A DNA stretch of 64,000 nucleotides from Rhizophagus irregularis (Eukaryota; Glomeromycota; Glomeromycetes; Glomerales; Glomeraceae), in NCBI RefSeq assembly GCF_026210795.1, contig NC_089443.1, positions 124,001-188,000 on the forward strand. The letters run 5' to 3'. Positions 12,290-22,711 of the stretch are shown here, in pieces. Below the pieces are notes generated by a model. The model worked only from the letters and a program-made list of their open reading frames with translations. It was not told the DNA's origin and ran no database searches. The translations under genes and the position numbers were made by a program. The first letter of the stretch is position 1, and the number at the start of each line of letters is the position of its first letter.

Positions 12290-13265
12290 ATATTTTCAAT
12301 TGGATATCATAGTATCGTGACCGCAGCACATAAACGGAAATTTTGGGTTAACAAATTTCTTAACGGTTACATTAGTTCCTTGTCTGTGGTGCATTAACGG
12401 AAATTTTGGGCAATGATCTGGTTACATGTAAAGAAATTTTGTATGAAATCGTGACTGCAGGACATAAACGGAAATTTATATTACGAATTTCACGAAATTT
12501 CGAGAAAAAAAAATGTTAATGGTTACATTAGTTCTTGGATTACAGTACATTAATGGAAATCTTGGGGAAAATGATCTAAAATTGACGTGTTAACAACCAG
12601 TTACATGCAAGGAAATTTTGTATGAATATCGTGCGTGACTGCAGAACATAAACGGAAATTTAGATTACTAATTTCTTAAATTTTGGGAAAATCGATCAGA
12701 AAAAAATGTCAATGGTTACAATCGTTAGTTCTTTGTCCACAGTACATTTTGGTAAAATGATCTAAAATTGACGTGCAAAGAAATTTTGTATGAATATTGT
12801 GACCGCGGGACATAAACGGAAATTTGAATTGATCAGGAAATTTTCTTAATGGCTACATTAGTTCTTTACTTACAATGCATTGACGAAATTTTGAGGCAAT
12901 GATCTGAAGAGTTGACTTCTTTAACGGTTATATATAAAGGAATTTATATGAATATTGTGACCGCAAGATATAAGCGGAAATTTAGATCATCGAATTTTGG
13001 GATAATTGATCAGAAAAAAAATTCGTTAATAGTTAGTTACATTAACTGTTAATGAATTATATAATGAACAACATCGTAACTATAGAAATTTGGGTTAACA
13101 AAGCTCTTGATTGATGTTTTGACGATTACATGTAAAGAAATTTATATAGGCTGCTGGACATAATGGAAATTGGGTTAACAAAGCTTTTCTGAAAAATTGA
13201 CATTACATTTTAAGAATATCATGATCGCAGCACATTTAGACAAGACAAATGATCAGAAAAAAATT
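12290..13265. repeat. Left repeat array, forward orientation of the CATAAACGGAAATTT family
   Basis: Diverged copies of GACATAAACGGAAATTT and GCATTAACGGAAATTTTGGG recur about every 70-160 bp (near 12326, 12392, 12462, 12545, 12645, 12807, 12965 and 13155). They are interleaved with GGTTACATTAGTTC and TGTATGAATATCGTGA(CTGCAG)-like stretches. The same family lies in reverse orientation at 14.1-16.6 kb. Such arrays resemble the subterminal repeats of some large DNA transposons, but no terminal structure was confirmed. Confidence 0.8.
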
Positions 13266-13437
13266 GTTAGCAATTCGTGTTCCAGTTTATATGAAATTTT
13301 GATTTTTATGATTTTAAATTATTACGATCAATTATTATGATAAAATCACTAGTGGTGAGCTTTACGGATATATACAATTATAAAATTACATAAGATTTAT
13401 TTTTTTATTGAAATAAATTGAAAAGGAGGTGAATATA

Positions 13438-13620
13438 TCCCAGTAAAAAGTCCTGTACTGAATTCATATTAGGTTTGTATTGAATTTATACATGAGCCCG
13501 TTTGGTACGAAAAATTGGACCATAAATGGGATAAAATTAAAATACATATGGCCAAATTTTATACCGAATGGACTCATTTCATAATTGGCCTATATTTGGT
13601 ACAAGAACTTTTTACTGGGA
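13438..13620. mobile_element. 183-bp palindromic MITE flanked by TA
   Basis: The element begins TCCCAGTAAAAAGTCCTGTA and ends with its near reverse complement (TACAAGAACTTTTTACTGGGA). It is flanked by TA on both sides (13436-13437 and 13621-13622). The inverted similarity continues inward: GAGCCCGTTTGGTACGAAAA pairs with the right half, so the whole element can fold back. A TA target duplication and short size fit a Tc1/mariner-type non-autonomous element. No coding capacity. Confidence 0.75.
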
Positions 13621-13742
13621 TAGTAATATTTTGCGGTATTGTAATGAGATATAACTTCATATAATGGCAATATCAATTCTAACAAATAATTTTAAAGTGT
13701 TAAATATTTCAAATTATCACAAAATATTAAAGAATCAAATGA

Positions 13743-14017
13743 TCATACTTTTTTCACCATCCGAGCCCAGTCTCCCATGGTCTTCGCTCGGTTGTTACGA
13801 GACGGACGTTGCCGTTTCTTTTTAATGTTGGTTTGGCGAAGATCGTTCAATCGGGTTTGTTCTTTTATTAGATCGTCTAGCGAGATCAATATCGTATTAT
13901 CTATATATGAAAGAAATTATATGAATATTATCATACGTTATTTAATGAATTAATATATATATGAGGTATTTTTTTTTTTATACCTGTTTCTTCTCTACTA
14001 GGTTTGGGAGAGGACAT
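13743..14017 (-). CDS. Small two-exon gene, 63-aa basic protein
   Basis: Exon 1 is 14017-13984, exon 2 is 13900-13743, and the intron is 83 nt with GTATAA...ATATAG ends. The product starts MSSPKPSREETDNTILISLD, continues with DLIKEQTRLNDL and a strongly basic stretch (KKKRQRPSRNNRAK), and ends MGDWARMVKKV. The short leucine-spaced stretch could form a small coiled coil, and the basic part could bind nucleic acid. The gene sits alone between two inverted repeat arrays and beside a MITE. The stop overlaps a GTATGA, the same donor used in the transposase gene, so an additional 3' exon (now disrupted) is possible. Not recognised as a known family. Confidence 0.5.
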
Positions 14018-14139
14018 TTTCTTTCTAACTTTTTTTTATTAGAAATCTAAAAACTCTGATCTGAGATGTGGTATTTTTATATGTAACTGATAAGATATGG
14101 ACAGTCAAACTTTAAAAAAATATCAATTGAATTCTTTGG

Positions 14140-16590
14140 GAAAAAAGTACAAAGTAATTTTTTTTATAATATTACGACTGTGATATCATGACTGCACTAC
14201 ATAAAAGGAAATTTGGGTCAACAACTTGTAAAAGTTTTTTTTTTAAAATTTCATTACATAATTCCGAGATAGAGAATTAATGTAACAAATTCTGTCAATG
14301 CGCTGCAGATAAAAATCAATGTAATCATTAACAATTTTTCCGATCAATTATTGATCTAAATTTCTATTTATTTATTGCGACCACGATATTCATTCCAAAT
14401 TTTTCAGATCATTACCCTAGATTCCACCAATGTGCTGCAGATAAAGATCTTTTGCAGATAAAGAATCAACAGAACTGTTGACAAAAATTTTTTTCTGATC
14501 AGTTTTTTGATTTAAATTTTTGTTCATGTCCTGCGATCACCTTACATGTAACCGCAATTTTTCCATTGCCCAAAATTCATCAATTTACTGTATACATTGC
14601 ACTAATATTGCACTGTTAAATATTTAATATAATATTTTTTCTATTAAGATTAAAAGAATAGTTAATAATTTATTATCAATCCTAATTATTAAAATAAATA
14701 TATAATATATTAAACATATAAAAAATGTACTCTATTTAAGTATTAGGACAGCATAATATAGTACGTACAGTATAATTCTTCAACTCTGATTATGTAACCA
14801 TTAACAAATTTTTTCTCCTGATCAATTATCCCGAAAATCCGTTTATATCCTGCGATCACGATATTCATGTCAAATTTTTCAGATTACCCCTGAATTCTAT
14901 CAATGCGCTGCAGATAAAAAATCAATGTAATCATTAACAATTTTTTCCGATCAATTATTGATCTAAATTTCTATTTATTTATTGCGACTACGATATTCAT
15001 TCCAAATTTTTCAGATCATTACCCTAGATTCCACCAATGTGCTGCAGATAAAGATCTTTTGCAGATAAAGAATCAACAGAACTGTTGACAAAAATTTTTT
15101 TCTGATCAGTTTTTTGATCTAAATTTTTGTTCATGTCCTGCGATCACCTTACATGTAACCGCAATTTCCCATTGCCCAAAATTCATCAATTTACTGTATA
15201 CATTGCACTAATATTGCACTGTTAAATATTTAATATAATATTTTTTCTATTAAGATTAAAAGAATAGTTTATAATTTATTATCAATCCTAATTATTAAAA
15301 TAAATATATAATATATTAAACATATAAAAAATGTACTCTATTTAAGTATTAGGACAGCATAATATAGTACGTACAGTATAATTCTTCAACCCTGATTATG
15401 TAACCATTAACAAATTTTACAATTATCCCAAAAATCCGTTTATGTCCTGCGATCACGATATTCATGTCAAATTTTTCAGATTACCCCTGAATTCTATCAA
15501 TGCGCTGCAGATAAAAAATCAATGTAACCATTGATAATTTTTTCCGATCAATTATTGACCTAAATTTCTATTTATTTATTGCGACTACGATATTCATTCC
15601 AAATTTTTCAGATCATTACCCTAGATTCCACCAATGTGCTGCAGATAAAGATCTTTTGTAGATAAAGAATCAACAGAACTGTTGACAAATATTTTTCCGA
15701 TCAATTTTTTGATCTAAATTTCTGTTTATGTCCTGCGATCACGATATTTCTGTCAAATTTTTCAGATTACCCCTGAATTCTATCAATGCGCTGCAGATAA
15801 AAAATCAATGTGTAACCATTAATAATTTTATTATCCCCAAATCTGAATCTAAATTTCCTTTTATGTCCTGCGATCACCTTACATGTAACCGCAATTTTTC
15901 CATTGCCCAAAATTTCATCAATGTACTGTAAACATTGCATTAATATTGCACTGTTAAATATTTAATATAATATTTTTTCTATTAAGATTAAAAGAATAGT
16001 TAATAATTTATTATCAATCCTAATTATTAAAATAAATATATAATATATTAAACATATGAAAAAAAGTACTCTATTTAAGTATTAGGGTAGCATAATATAG
16101 TAGTACGTACAGTATAATTCTTCAACCCTGATTATGTAACCATTAACAAATTTTTTCTTTTTCCTGAACAAATTATCCCGAAAATCCGTTTATGTCCTGC
16201 GATCACGATATTCATATATAGCTTCTTTACTTGTAACCGTTAATATTGCTCGAAATTACCATTAATGTTCTGCGGACAAAGAGCTAATATACCCATTAAG
16301 GATTTTCCCGATCAATTATTCCAATAATTTGAAAATTTTGTTGGCCAAATTTCCGTTTATGTCCTACGGTTACGATACTCATATATAATTTCTTTACATG
16401 TAACCGTTAAGACATCAAATTTTCCCAAAATTTTCGTCATAAAGAATCGATGTAACCATTAACAAATTCTTCCGATCAACTATCCAAGATTTAATGTAAC
16501 CATGAACGTTTTTTTCGAGAATGCTAACCCAATTTCCTTTTATGTGCTGCGGTTACGATGTAATTTTTTCTTAATATTAGGAGAAATCTC
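14140..16590. repeat. Right repeat array, reverse orientation, with a ~600-bp higher-order unit
   Basis: The motif AAATTTCCGTTTATGTCCTG followed by CGATCACGATATTCAT recurs near 14845, 15435, 15718, 15852, 16190, 16340 and 16530. It is the reverse complement of the 12.3-13.3 kb family. Superimposed is a higher-order repeat. A block starting CCACCAATGTGCTGCAGATA begins at about 14427, 15032 and 15628, a period of about 600 bp, and includes an AT-rich stretch with TTAAATATTTAATATAATAT. Neighbouring copies are very similar, so the higher-order amplification is recent relative to the divergence of the basic unit. Confidence 0.85.
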
Positions 16591-16694
16591 TATAAATAAA
16601 TAAAGATGATGCTGTATTCGTTTCGTCAGGAATCACCTATTTCTTTACGTTGCTACTAGCACAATACCAATAAGTACCACCTTGTTTGTTTATC

Positions 16695-18261
16695 ATGACT
16701 AAACGCAGAGGAGTAACAGGAAAAGGTAATAAAATTATATTTTTGATTTGAAATTTTATATAGTAATTGCGCCTAATACTATTATAATGATACCTAAAAG
16801 ACAAGGCAACAAAAGCTGCAAAAACTACCAAAACTATTCGTACATATGTTGCCAACTCTTCACGTGATTATAATAAGGAAAGAGATGAAAGGAGAGAGGA
16901 AGGAAGTGAACATGAACAAGATAATTTACATGGACAAGATGTAGATATTGGAGAAGGTAATAATAGACAAGATGATGATATTGAAAGAATTATTATGGGT
17001 AAATACCTTATAATAATTGTTTTATTATTCAATTGAAATGATATTTCTGCGAATTTATTTAAAAATAAATTTACTTCGTTATAATGAAGATATGCTTCCA
17101 GAGCAAGAAGAAAGAAATATTGAAAAAGAAAGAAGAGAAAATGAGAAGAAAGAGATGGAGAGGAGAGATAAAGAGAGAAGAAAGAAAGAAAGAAGAGAAA
17201 AAGAAAGAAGAGAAAAAGAGAGAGAAAAAGAGAAGAGAGAGGGATAGGAGAGAGCAAGATAAAGAACAAGAAGAAAATGAAAATGATGAAAGCGGTAAAA
17301 CATAAAATCTGAACATAATTAATGAATATAATTTTATTCTCATTTAATATTACTTCTAGAGAGTGAAGAAGAAATTCCGGTTCAGTTTGGCGCAATGACC
17401 AATCAATTGCAAATTTGCAATTGGTTGGTCTTACATCCAAGTGTACTACATCTGGCAAACAAAATGCTTGATGCCTCGACGAAGCAGCCATCAACAAATT
17501 TGCCACTAACCACCTCGACTTCGTCATCATCTGACAACGTAAAGTCCATTTCTTATTTTGGTTGTTACATTCTTACCAATTAAGAACAATCGTTATTACA
17601 CAGCAGAATTACTGATGTATTATGTATTATTGATATTATTACTATTTAGGATAATTATCGTCTTATTGACGAAGAAATGAAATGCCTTTTTTTGCGAACT
17701 AGAAATCCGCCTGATCATGCGTTTGATAAAATAACACAAAAAATTTTTGGGCATGATGCTTATCAAAGCGTGGCGAAGTCAATTAACGAACGATATCGTA
17801 AATCATTTTCCGACTATCGATATCAATTGAAAAATGTACTTTCAACATTAGTAAAAGAATTTCGACAAATTGTAGAAAGGTGATCGATACGTTCATATCG
17901 TTATGTTGTTTTTACTACAATGATTTAATGATTTAAACTTTTTTTCTATTAAAGTGAATATACGGAAAGTTCAGATCCTACCGACGAGGAAGTAAACAAC
18001 TTCATATCACGTGAGGTGGTTTTAAAGAGAATCTTAAGCCGATACGTTTCAGCCATCGATTTTACAAAATTATCGGAAACTTCACTAGATAAATTAATAG
18101 AATTCTCCAGAAAATGCTTCAAAATAGTCTGGGTTGAAACTGAAAGCGCAAATATCAAAGAAAAGGTTAAGGAGTTAGATGTTATTACAGAAGATCTAGA
18201 AATTCCTTCCTGTAGCGGAAGAAACATTGCTAGCTCTTTAAAACTCCATCTTTTTTCATAA
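16695..18261 (+). CDS. FLRTR-family member A, six exons, with a stop in a Lys/Glu-rich exon
   Basis: Exons are 16695-16725, 16801-16998, 17090-17294, 17360-17538, 17650-17879 and 17955-18261. Splice sites are GT-AG and phases agree except in exon 3. The N-terminus is basic then acidic. Exon 3 is a purine-rich KERREKERREKE stretch in which the exon-2 frame meets a TAG at 17245-17247, while the downstream exons need the next frame, so a one-base slip in the low-complexity tract is likely (real or sequence error). Exons 5-6 hold the family core: EEMKCLFLRTRNPPDHAF, then INERYRKSFSDYRYQLKNVL. It shares LFLRTR with members B and C. No known domain is recognised. The charged tract and coiled-coil-like core suggest a nuclear or scaffold role, but this is speculation. 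Confidence 0.6.
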
Positions 18262-18700
18262 ATACAGTACATATCACATAAAAGACCGTAATAACATTGA
18301 TATGTTTTTTATTCCTTTATTATATTAAAGATTACAATATATCATATTGTTTTAAAAGTTTATAGAATGTGACTTCACAAGTTAATAAGTTAATGTCGTA
18401 ATAACTTCACTAACACAATTTGACGCTAAAATATAACTATTAATCTGTTATTTATGTCATTCTCTAAAAATTATTTTTTTATCGTAACCTTGACCTTATA
18501 ATCATCAATTATCATAACTGTAATCGTTTTCTCATTTAATTTTTGATAAAAAAAAAATTAACAATCTCTTAACGCAGTAACAATTAACATGTATATATAC
18601 ATACATAACAGGTCTTACAGTGATCGTACAAACCTTATTAGGGAATAGCACAATCAATAATCCAGTAATTTAGTAATAAAGAGTAATCAATAAATATCCC
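18262..18700. other. Non-genic AT-rich stretch
   Basis: 3' flank of member A. Nothing beyond AT-rich sequence was found. Confidence 0.4.
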
Positions 18701-18707
18701 TTAAACA

Positions 18708-18795
18708 GATAATCGCATGTGGTAGAGTAGTTTGAGATAGGAAATCCGCATCGCAGCGGGTCTCTGGTTCGATTACTATGTATACCTTATGGCGA
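18708..18795 (+). repeat. tRNA-like sequence, possible SINE head
   Basis: TGTGGTAGAGTAGTTTG (about 18718) resembles an RNA polymerase III A box, and GGTTCGATTAC (18767-18777) a B box, with a spacing of about 45 nt. A clean tRNA cloverleaf could not be drawn. Just downstream, GCGAAAATTTCCC occurs twice (near 18820 and 18848), as in the unrelated part of a tRNA-derived SINE. This could instead be a decayed tRNA gene. Confidence 0.35.
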
Positions 18796-19055
18796 TTATT
18801 ATCGTAGAGTTCTAGCGGGCGAAAATTTCCCCATATCCTCCTGATAGGCGAAAATTTCCCAGTTAAACCTTTACAAATATTTTTTTTTATTATTTACTGG
18901 CAAATAAAACATATTTTACACGATATATTATTAATACGAATTTGATTATTTTATGTATTTATTTCAATATTACAAAAATTTCTTTTATTAAAAAAAAATG
19001 AGAATAGTTCAAAATGGTTTCAAAAAAAAAAAAATAATGAACTACTAGATTTCTT

Positions 19056-19531
19056 TTACTAAAAAATGAGAACAATTCATTAATTATAAAAATAAAAATC
19101 ATTAAAAATTGCACAATACCTAAAAAATTACTAACTTGATTATGTTTAATAAAGTACTCATCCATGCTTTTAAAAGATGTCGGTGACAATTGTGATGATG
19201 ATGATGATGATGGTGGCTGTGGTGGAGATGACAGAGACGATGTTGATTGTGCTAAATAACTCTTTAATTCAAGCTTATATATCTCTTCTTCCTGACTTGA
19301 GATTTGATTTGAAAAAATATCGATCCACTTCAATAGATTTGCGTTTTCACGCTCAGTTTTGTCTAGCTTGGAAATCACTTGTTCACCGGCTGTCTCAACA
19401 GCTTTTTGGAAATCCTGGAGCTGTATCTGGAGATCAGATATTTCAATTTCTTTTTGTTTAAATTTTTTATATTGTCGTTTTTTTTGTCTACGCCAGGCCG
19501 TTTTCCTAGAATGTAATGATGGTTTTCCCAT
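19056..19531 (-). CDS. Coiled-coil protein with basic N-terminus (bZIP-like layout), about 132 aa
   Basis: ATG at 19531. The frame reads MGKPSLHSRKTAWRRQKKRQ, a basic region, then a heptad-like stretch (EIEISDLQIQLQDFQKAVE) running to about residue 85. A Ser/Pro-rich linker follows, then MDEYFIKHNQ. At Q132 a donor (GTTAGT, intron 19135-19059) can splice to an acceptor CATTTTTTAG, where the next codon is TAA. Without splicing the frame continues to 190 codons through a phenylalanine-rich tail that looks like intron or UTR. Basic region plus coiled coil resembles a bZIP protein, but the canonical Asn/Arg signature is not clear. It lies antisense to its neighbours inside the FLRTR-family cluster. 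Confidence 0.6.
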
Positions 19532-19700
19532 TATTAATGAAAAGAAAATTACCTTTTTTTTTTATCGAAAAAAGATGTTATTTATTATTGGGATTCAACA
19601 ATTTTGGAAATTATCCAATTGTACTGTCGTCAAAATTAGTTTAGTACAACGTAAAGATCTCGTGTATAATTCCTGTTTCAGTAACTACAGTAGTTCAGAG

Positions 19701-19721
19701 TTTTTTCCCGAAGGGAAAAAA
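19701..19721. promoter_or_regulatory. Perfect hairpin upstream of the coiled-coil gene
   Basis: TTTTTTCCC, GAA, GGGAAAAAA forms a perfect 9-bp stem with a 3-nt loop, 170 bp upstream of the ATG at 19531. Function unknown; it may be the core of an element end or a protein-binding site. Confidence 0.35.
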
Positions 19722-20138
19722 CCATCCCATAAATTATACCCAGGAGCGTGTGACTTATGGCCACTGTATTATCACGTGTATGATTATTATTATTTAAAGA
19801 CTACATAAAAATTTGATAAATCCATAGAAGCCGCAATATTATATCTCGAAGAGCTTGGAAAATCACAAGTAACTGTGAAAAGGCTTCCGTAAAATGAGAA
19901 AAATTTGTCGTGCGCATCTTATAAATTCTCAATACAATAAAACCCAAAGATGATGAGATTTTAAGTGCGCTCTCATTCTCCTCCGTTAGTATTTTCCTTA
20001 ATTTGTCGATTCTTTAGATTTACATTTGGCTTAATCTTCTCTTTACTATTTTTATATTTAATGTACCTTTCTACTAATTTCTTCCAAAGGACATTACGCA
20101 AATTATTATAAATTTGTAACACGTCAGCGTATCCTTAA

Positions 20139-20312
20139 AAAGAATTCATCGATCCACACAATTCAGGCAGCATTACCCAAGTTCAAATGGCACGTTTGCT
20201 TTTTGAGTCATACAAATCACTACCGAAGTGGATTAGAAAGATAATTTTCGGCGAATTGAAGCCATTATTTAGGAACGATGTACTTGGAACGATTCGTCAA
20301 ATCAAATTTTGA
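20139..20312 (+). pseudogene. FLRTR-family relic (single exon fragment)
   Basis: The frame reads KEFIDPHNSGSITQVQMARL, then LFESYKSLPKWIRKIIFGEL and KPLF before diverging to a TGA. This aligns with member B (KFTDRDANISYNQ..., SIPKWLRIIVINELKSLF) and member C (SSLPKWVLDIIYVELRALF). The FLRTR core that should follow is lost and upstream exons are absent. It is a truncated copy lying between members A and B. Confidence 0.65.
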
Positions 20313-22059
20313 AAAATGATCAAATTTCCAGATATTTTAATGGTAACGATAATCCAGCTTCAACAAGCTTTTTTCAATATCATCCCTAATAAATAAAATG
20401 TTAGCGTTTTTATGATATTAGGTAGTACTATAATAAAAAAATTATCTTTTATCACATTTTATTTACATTGGAGTGAAGAAGCGCAATTATGCAAGACGGG
20501 TCACAATTTTTTTTTATGATGTAAACGGTCGAATATCAAGCACGGAAAGATGATAAAATTCAACCACCAAATGTAATTATTAAATATTAAGAACGAACAA
20601 ATTAATCGTGGATTGGCGTAGATGGATAAATAATTAGCCGAAAAGGATAAACATTTAGGAAGAGTAATGATCTACATGATGTAATATTTATTGAATGATT
20701 GACAAGGAACCAATAGGATAAATAGAGTCGATCAATTGCGGCTTAGCAATCTTTAACAATAAGAACGATAAGAAAGAATAATTATAAGCCACAAAAGATA
20801 GATTATAAGCAAAACACATAAAGCGAATTAAAAGAACATATAAAATAATGTCAGAAAGATTAAAGAACACAAAATAATGTAAAAGATAATATAAAAAAAT
20901 AGTATAAAGATGGAACGTAAAAGATAATATATTAAAAAGAATATATATAAAAAGATAGCATATTAAAAGATAGCGTATTTAAAATATAGATAGTATATTA
21001 GAAAGATAGTTCAAAGATAATATGTAAAAAGAACATAAAAGATAGTATATAGATAGAATAGAAAGTAGCATAAAAATTGTATATATAGAGAGCGGAATTC
21101 AAGGTAATTCCTTAGTTCTCATCCACAGAACTCAATAAAAATATAAGTTTTATTTTTTAATTATTTGTTAGTAAAGTTTAATGTTAATTAAAGGTAATAG
21201 GTTCGCCCTAAACTTTAATTAATGTTCGCTTAATTAATTTTAATTAAACAAATGGAAATTTTAAGATGAATTAAATATAAGTTTTGAAAAGTAATAATTC
21301 GTAGCGAGAGCTATCGAAGTTTGAAATTAAAGGTAAAAGTGGATATAATTTGGGGAAAATTTAGAGAAGTAAATTTTATTTTATGTCGTCCAACGTTTTA
21401 TATTACTAACGCTATTTATGTCGTGAACCAAGAATGTTGTTGTATGTTGTTCGTTGTTTATGTTGTTTGATAATTATGCTGTTCGTTTATTTGTTCGTTC
21501 GTTCGTTTACTCGTTTGTTCGACCATGGGAATGCCCGTTCGATGTGGCAACTCTGTAAATTGATGACAGAGGGAATTGGGGGATCTCAATGATAATAATA
21601 ATATAATAAACTTATAATATACTATAATATAAAATAAAAAAAAAATATGCTATAAATTGTTCAGTTAAACATCATGATAGTTTCTATTTTTTCGTATAAG
21701 TATTATACTTAAATTATTGATTTCCGATCATGTGTTCCAACATTCAGTTGCTAATATCAAAATAATATTTTGATGATCTTAAAAAATTTTGTTAAAAAGA
21801 CGATATACTTATTTTGGTCATGTAGAAAATAATCAAAATTATATAACGATTGTTACCATCATAAAAAGTTATTGTGGCGAAGCAAAATTATAATTATACT
21901 GTTTATTTCCACCTCCTGAATTTTCTACTAACATAGTAATTTCATCTGAAGGATTCATGTGTTAAAATCCATTTCAGTTTGTTGATCCATTTTATCTTTC
22001 CCCTTTTCCCAAAATTTAATTTTTCGTTCTCACTACTAAGCATATTTAGTATTCATGTC
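20313..22059. other. AT-rich non-genic stretch with degenerate AAAGATAGTATA repeats and a GTTC run
   Basis: Between about 20840 and 21080, AAAGATAGTATA-like units recur in a degenerate way. At 21481-21521 a GTTC/GTTT simple repeat is present. A TATATATA box near 21083 followed by AATAAA near 21136 gives a faint long-terminal-repeat-like appearance (see rejected items). No gene is supportable. Confidence 0.4.
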
Positions 22060-22711
22060 ATATTAAGGTAAGTTGCGCTCTCTGTGTTTATGAGAGAGTT
22101 TAACTTTAGATGCTTGAGAGGGTTCAAGGAACCCGTAGTGTTATTAGGAAACCGATATCAATACAATTTTTTTTTGCAAAAAAGTTTTTTTGCTAATAGG
22201 TGTATAACCACGATATGGAATTTTATTCGATCACAAAGAAAAAAAAGAAAAATTGAAAAAAGATTCTACTCGATCATGATTTAATTACAATATCCGTAAT
22301 CATATGATGAGATTAATTTCGAAAAAAAGAAAAGTCTAATTATTGACTCAATCTAATCTATTTAATTTCGAAAAAGAAAAAAAAAAATTCTTATTTCCAT
22401 TGTTCTTATTGTACCGTATGATTTTTTTAAGGAAAAAAAGTAATATAATCACGATATGAAAAAATTACTTGTTCATGATTTAATCACAATATCCATCATT
22501 ATATTAAATAATTAATCAGATTTTTTTTCCCTTAAAAAAATCTGTATTACACGATGTAATAGATCAATGGCAAAAAATAATTTTTATTTTCGAAATTAAC
22601 CATATTTTTACTCGATCATGATGTGGTAAGATTAAAATTATTTAAATAAAAAAAAAAATTGAAAAAATTTTTGATCCACATTTTTTAACTCATAGAAACC
22701 ATTATCAAAAA
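22060..22711 (+). repeat. Duplicated 5' flank of family member B
   Basis: This flank shares blocks in the same order with 26165-26826, upstream of member C. These are GTAAGTTG(C/T)(G/T)CTCTCTGT, then GAGA(G/A)GGTTCAAGGAA, then GTAGTGTTAT, then TTTTTTTGC(A/G)AAAAAGTTTTTTT, then ATAACCACGATAT, and close to the gene a CTCGATCATGATGTGGTAAGAT block. The last block also precedes the relic at 30144. Gene and upstream region were therefore duplicated together. Confidence 0.75.

Noticed and set aside
17071-17343. Leu/Ser/Phe-rich minus-strand frames over 17.0-17.5 kb
   Set aside because: Shadows of the purine-rich Lys/Glu exon of family member A.
20680-21600. Long-terminal-repeat-like stretch (TATA box near 21083, AATAAA near 21136, purine-rich GAGGGAATTGGGGGA near 21580)
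   Set aside because: No paired copy, target duplication, primer-binding site or internal coding region could be shown. At most a very old solo fragment.
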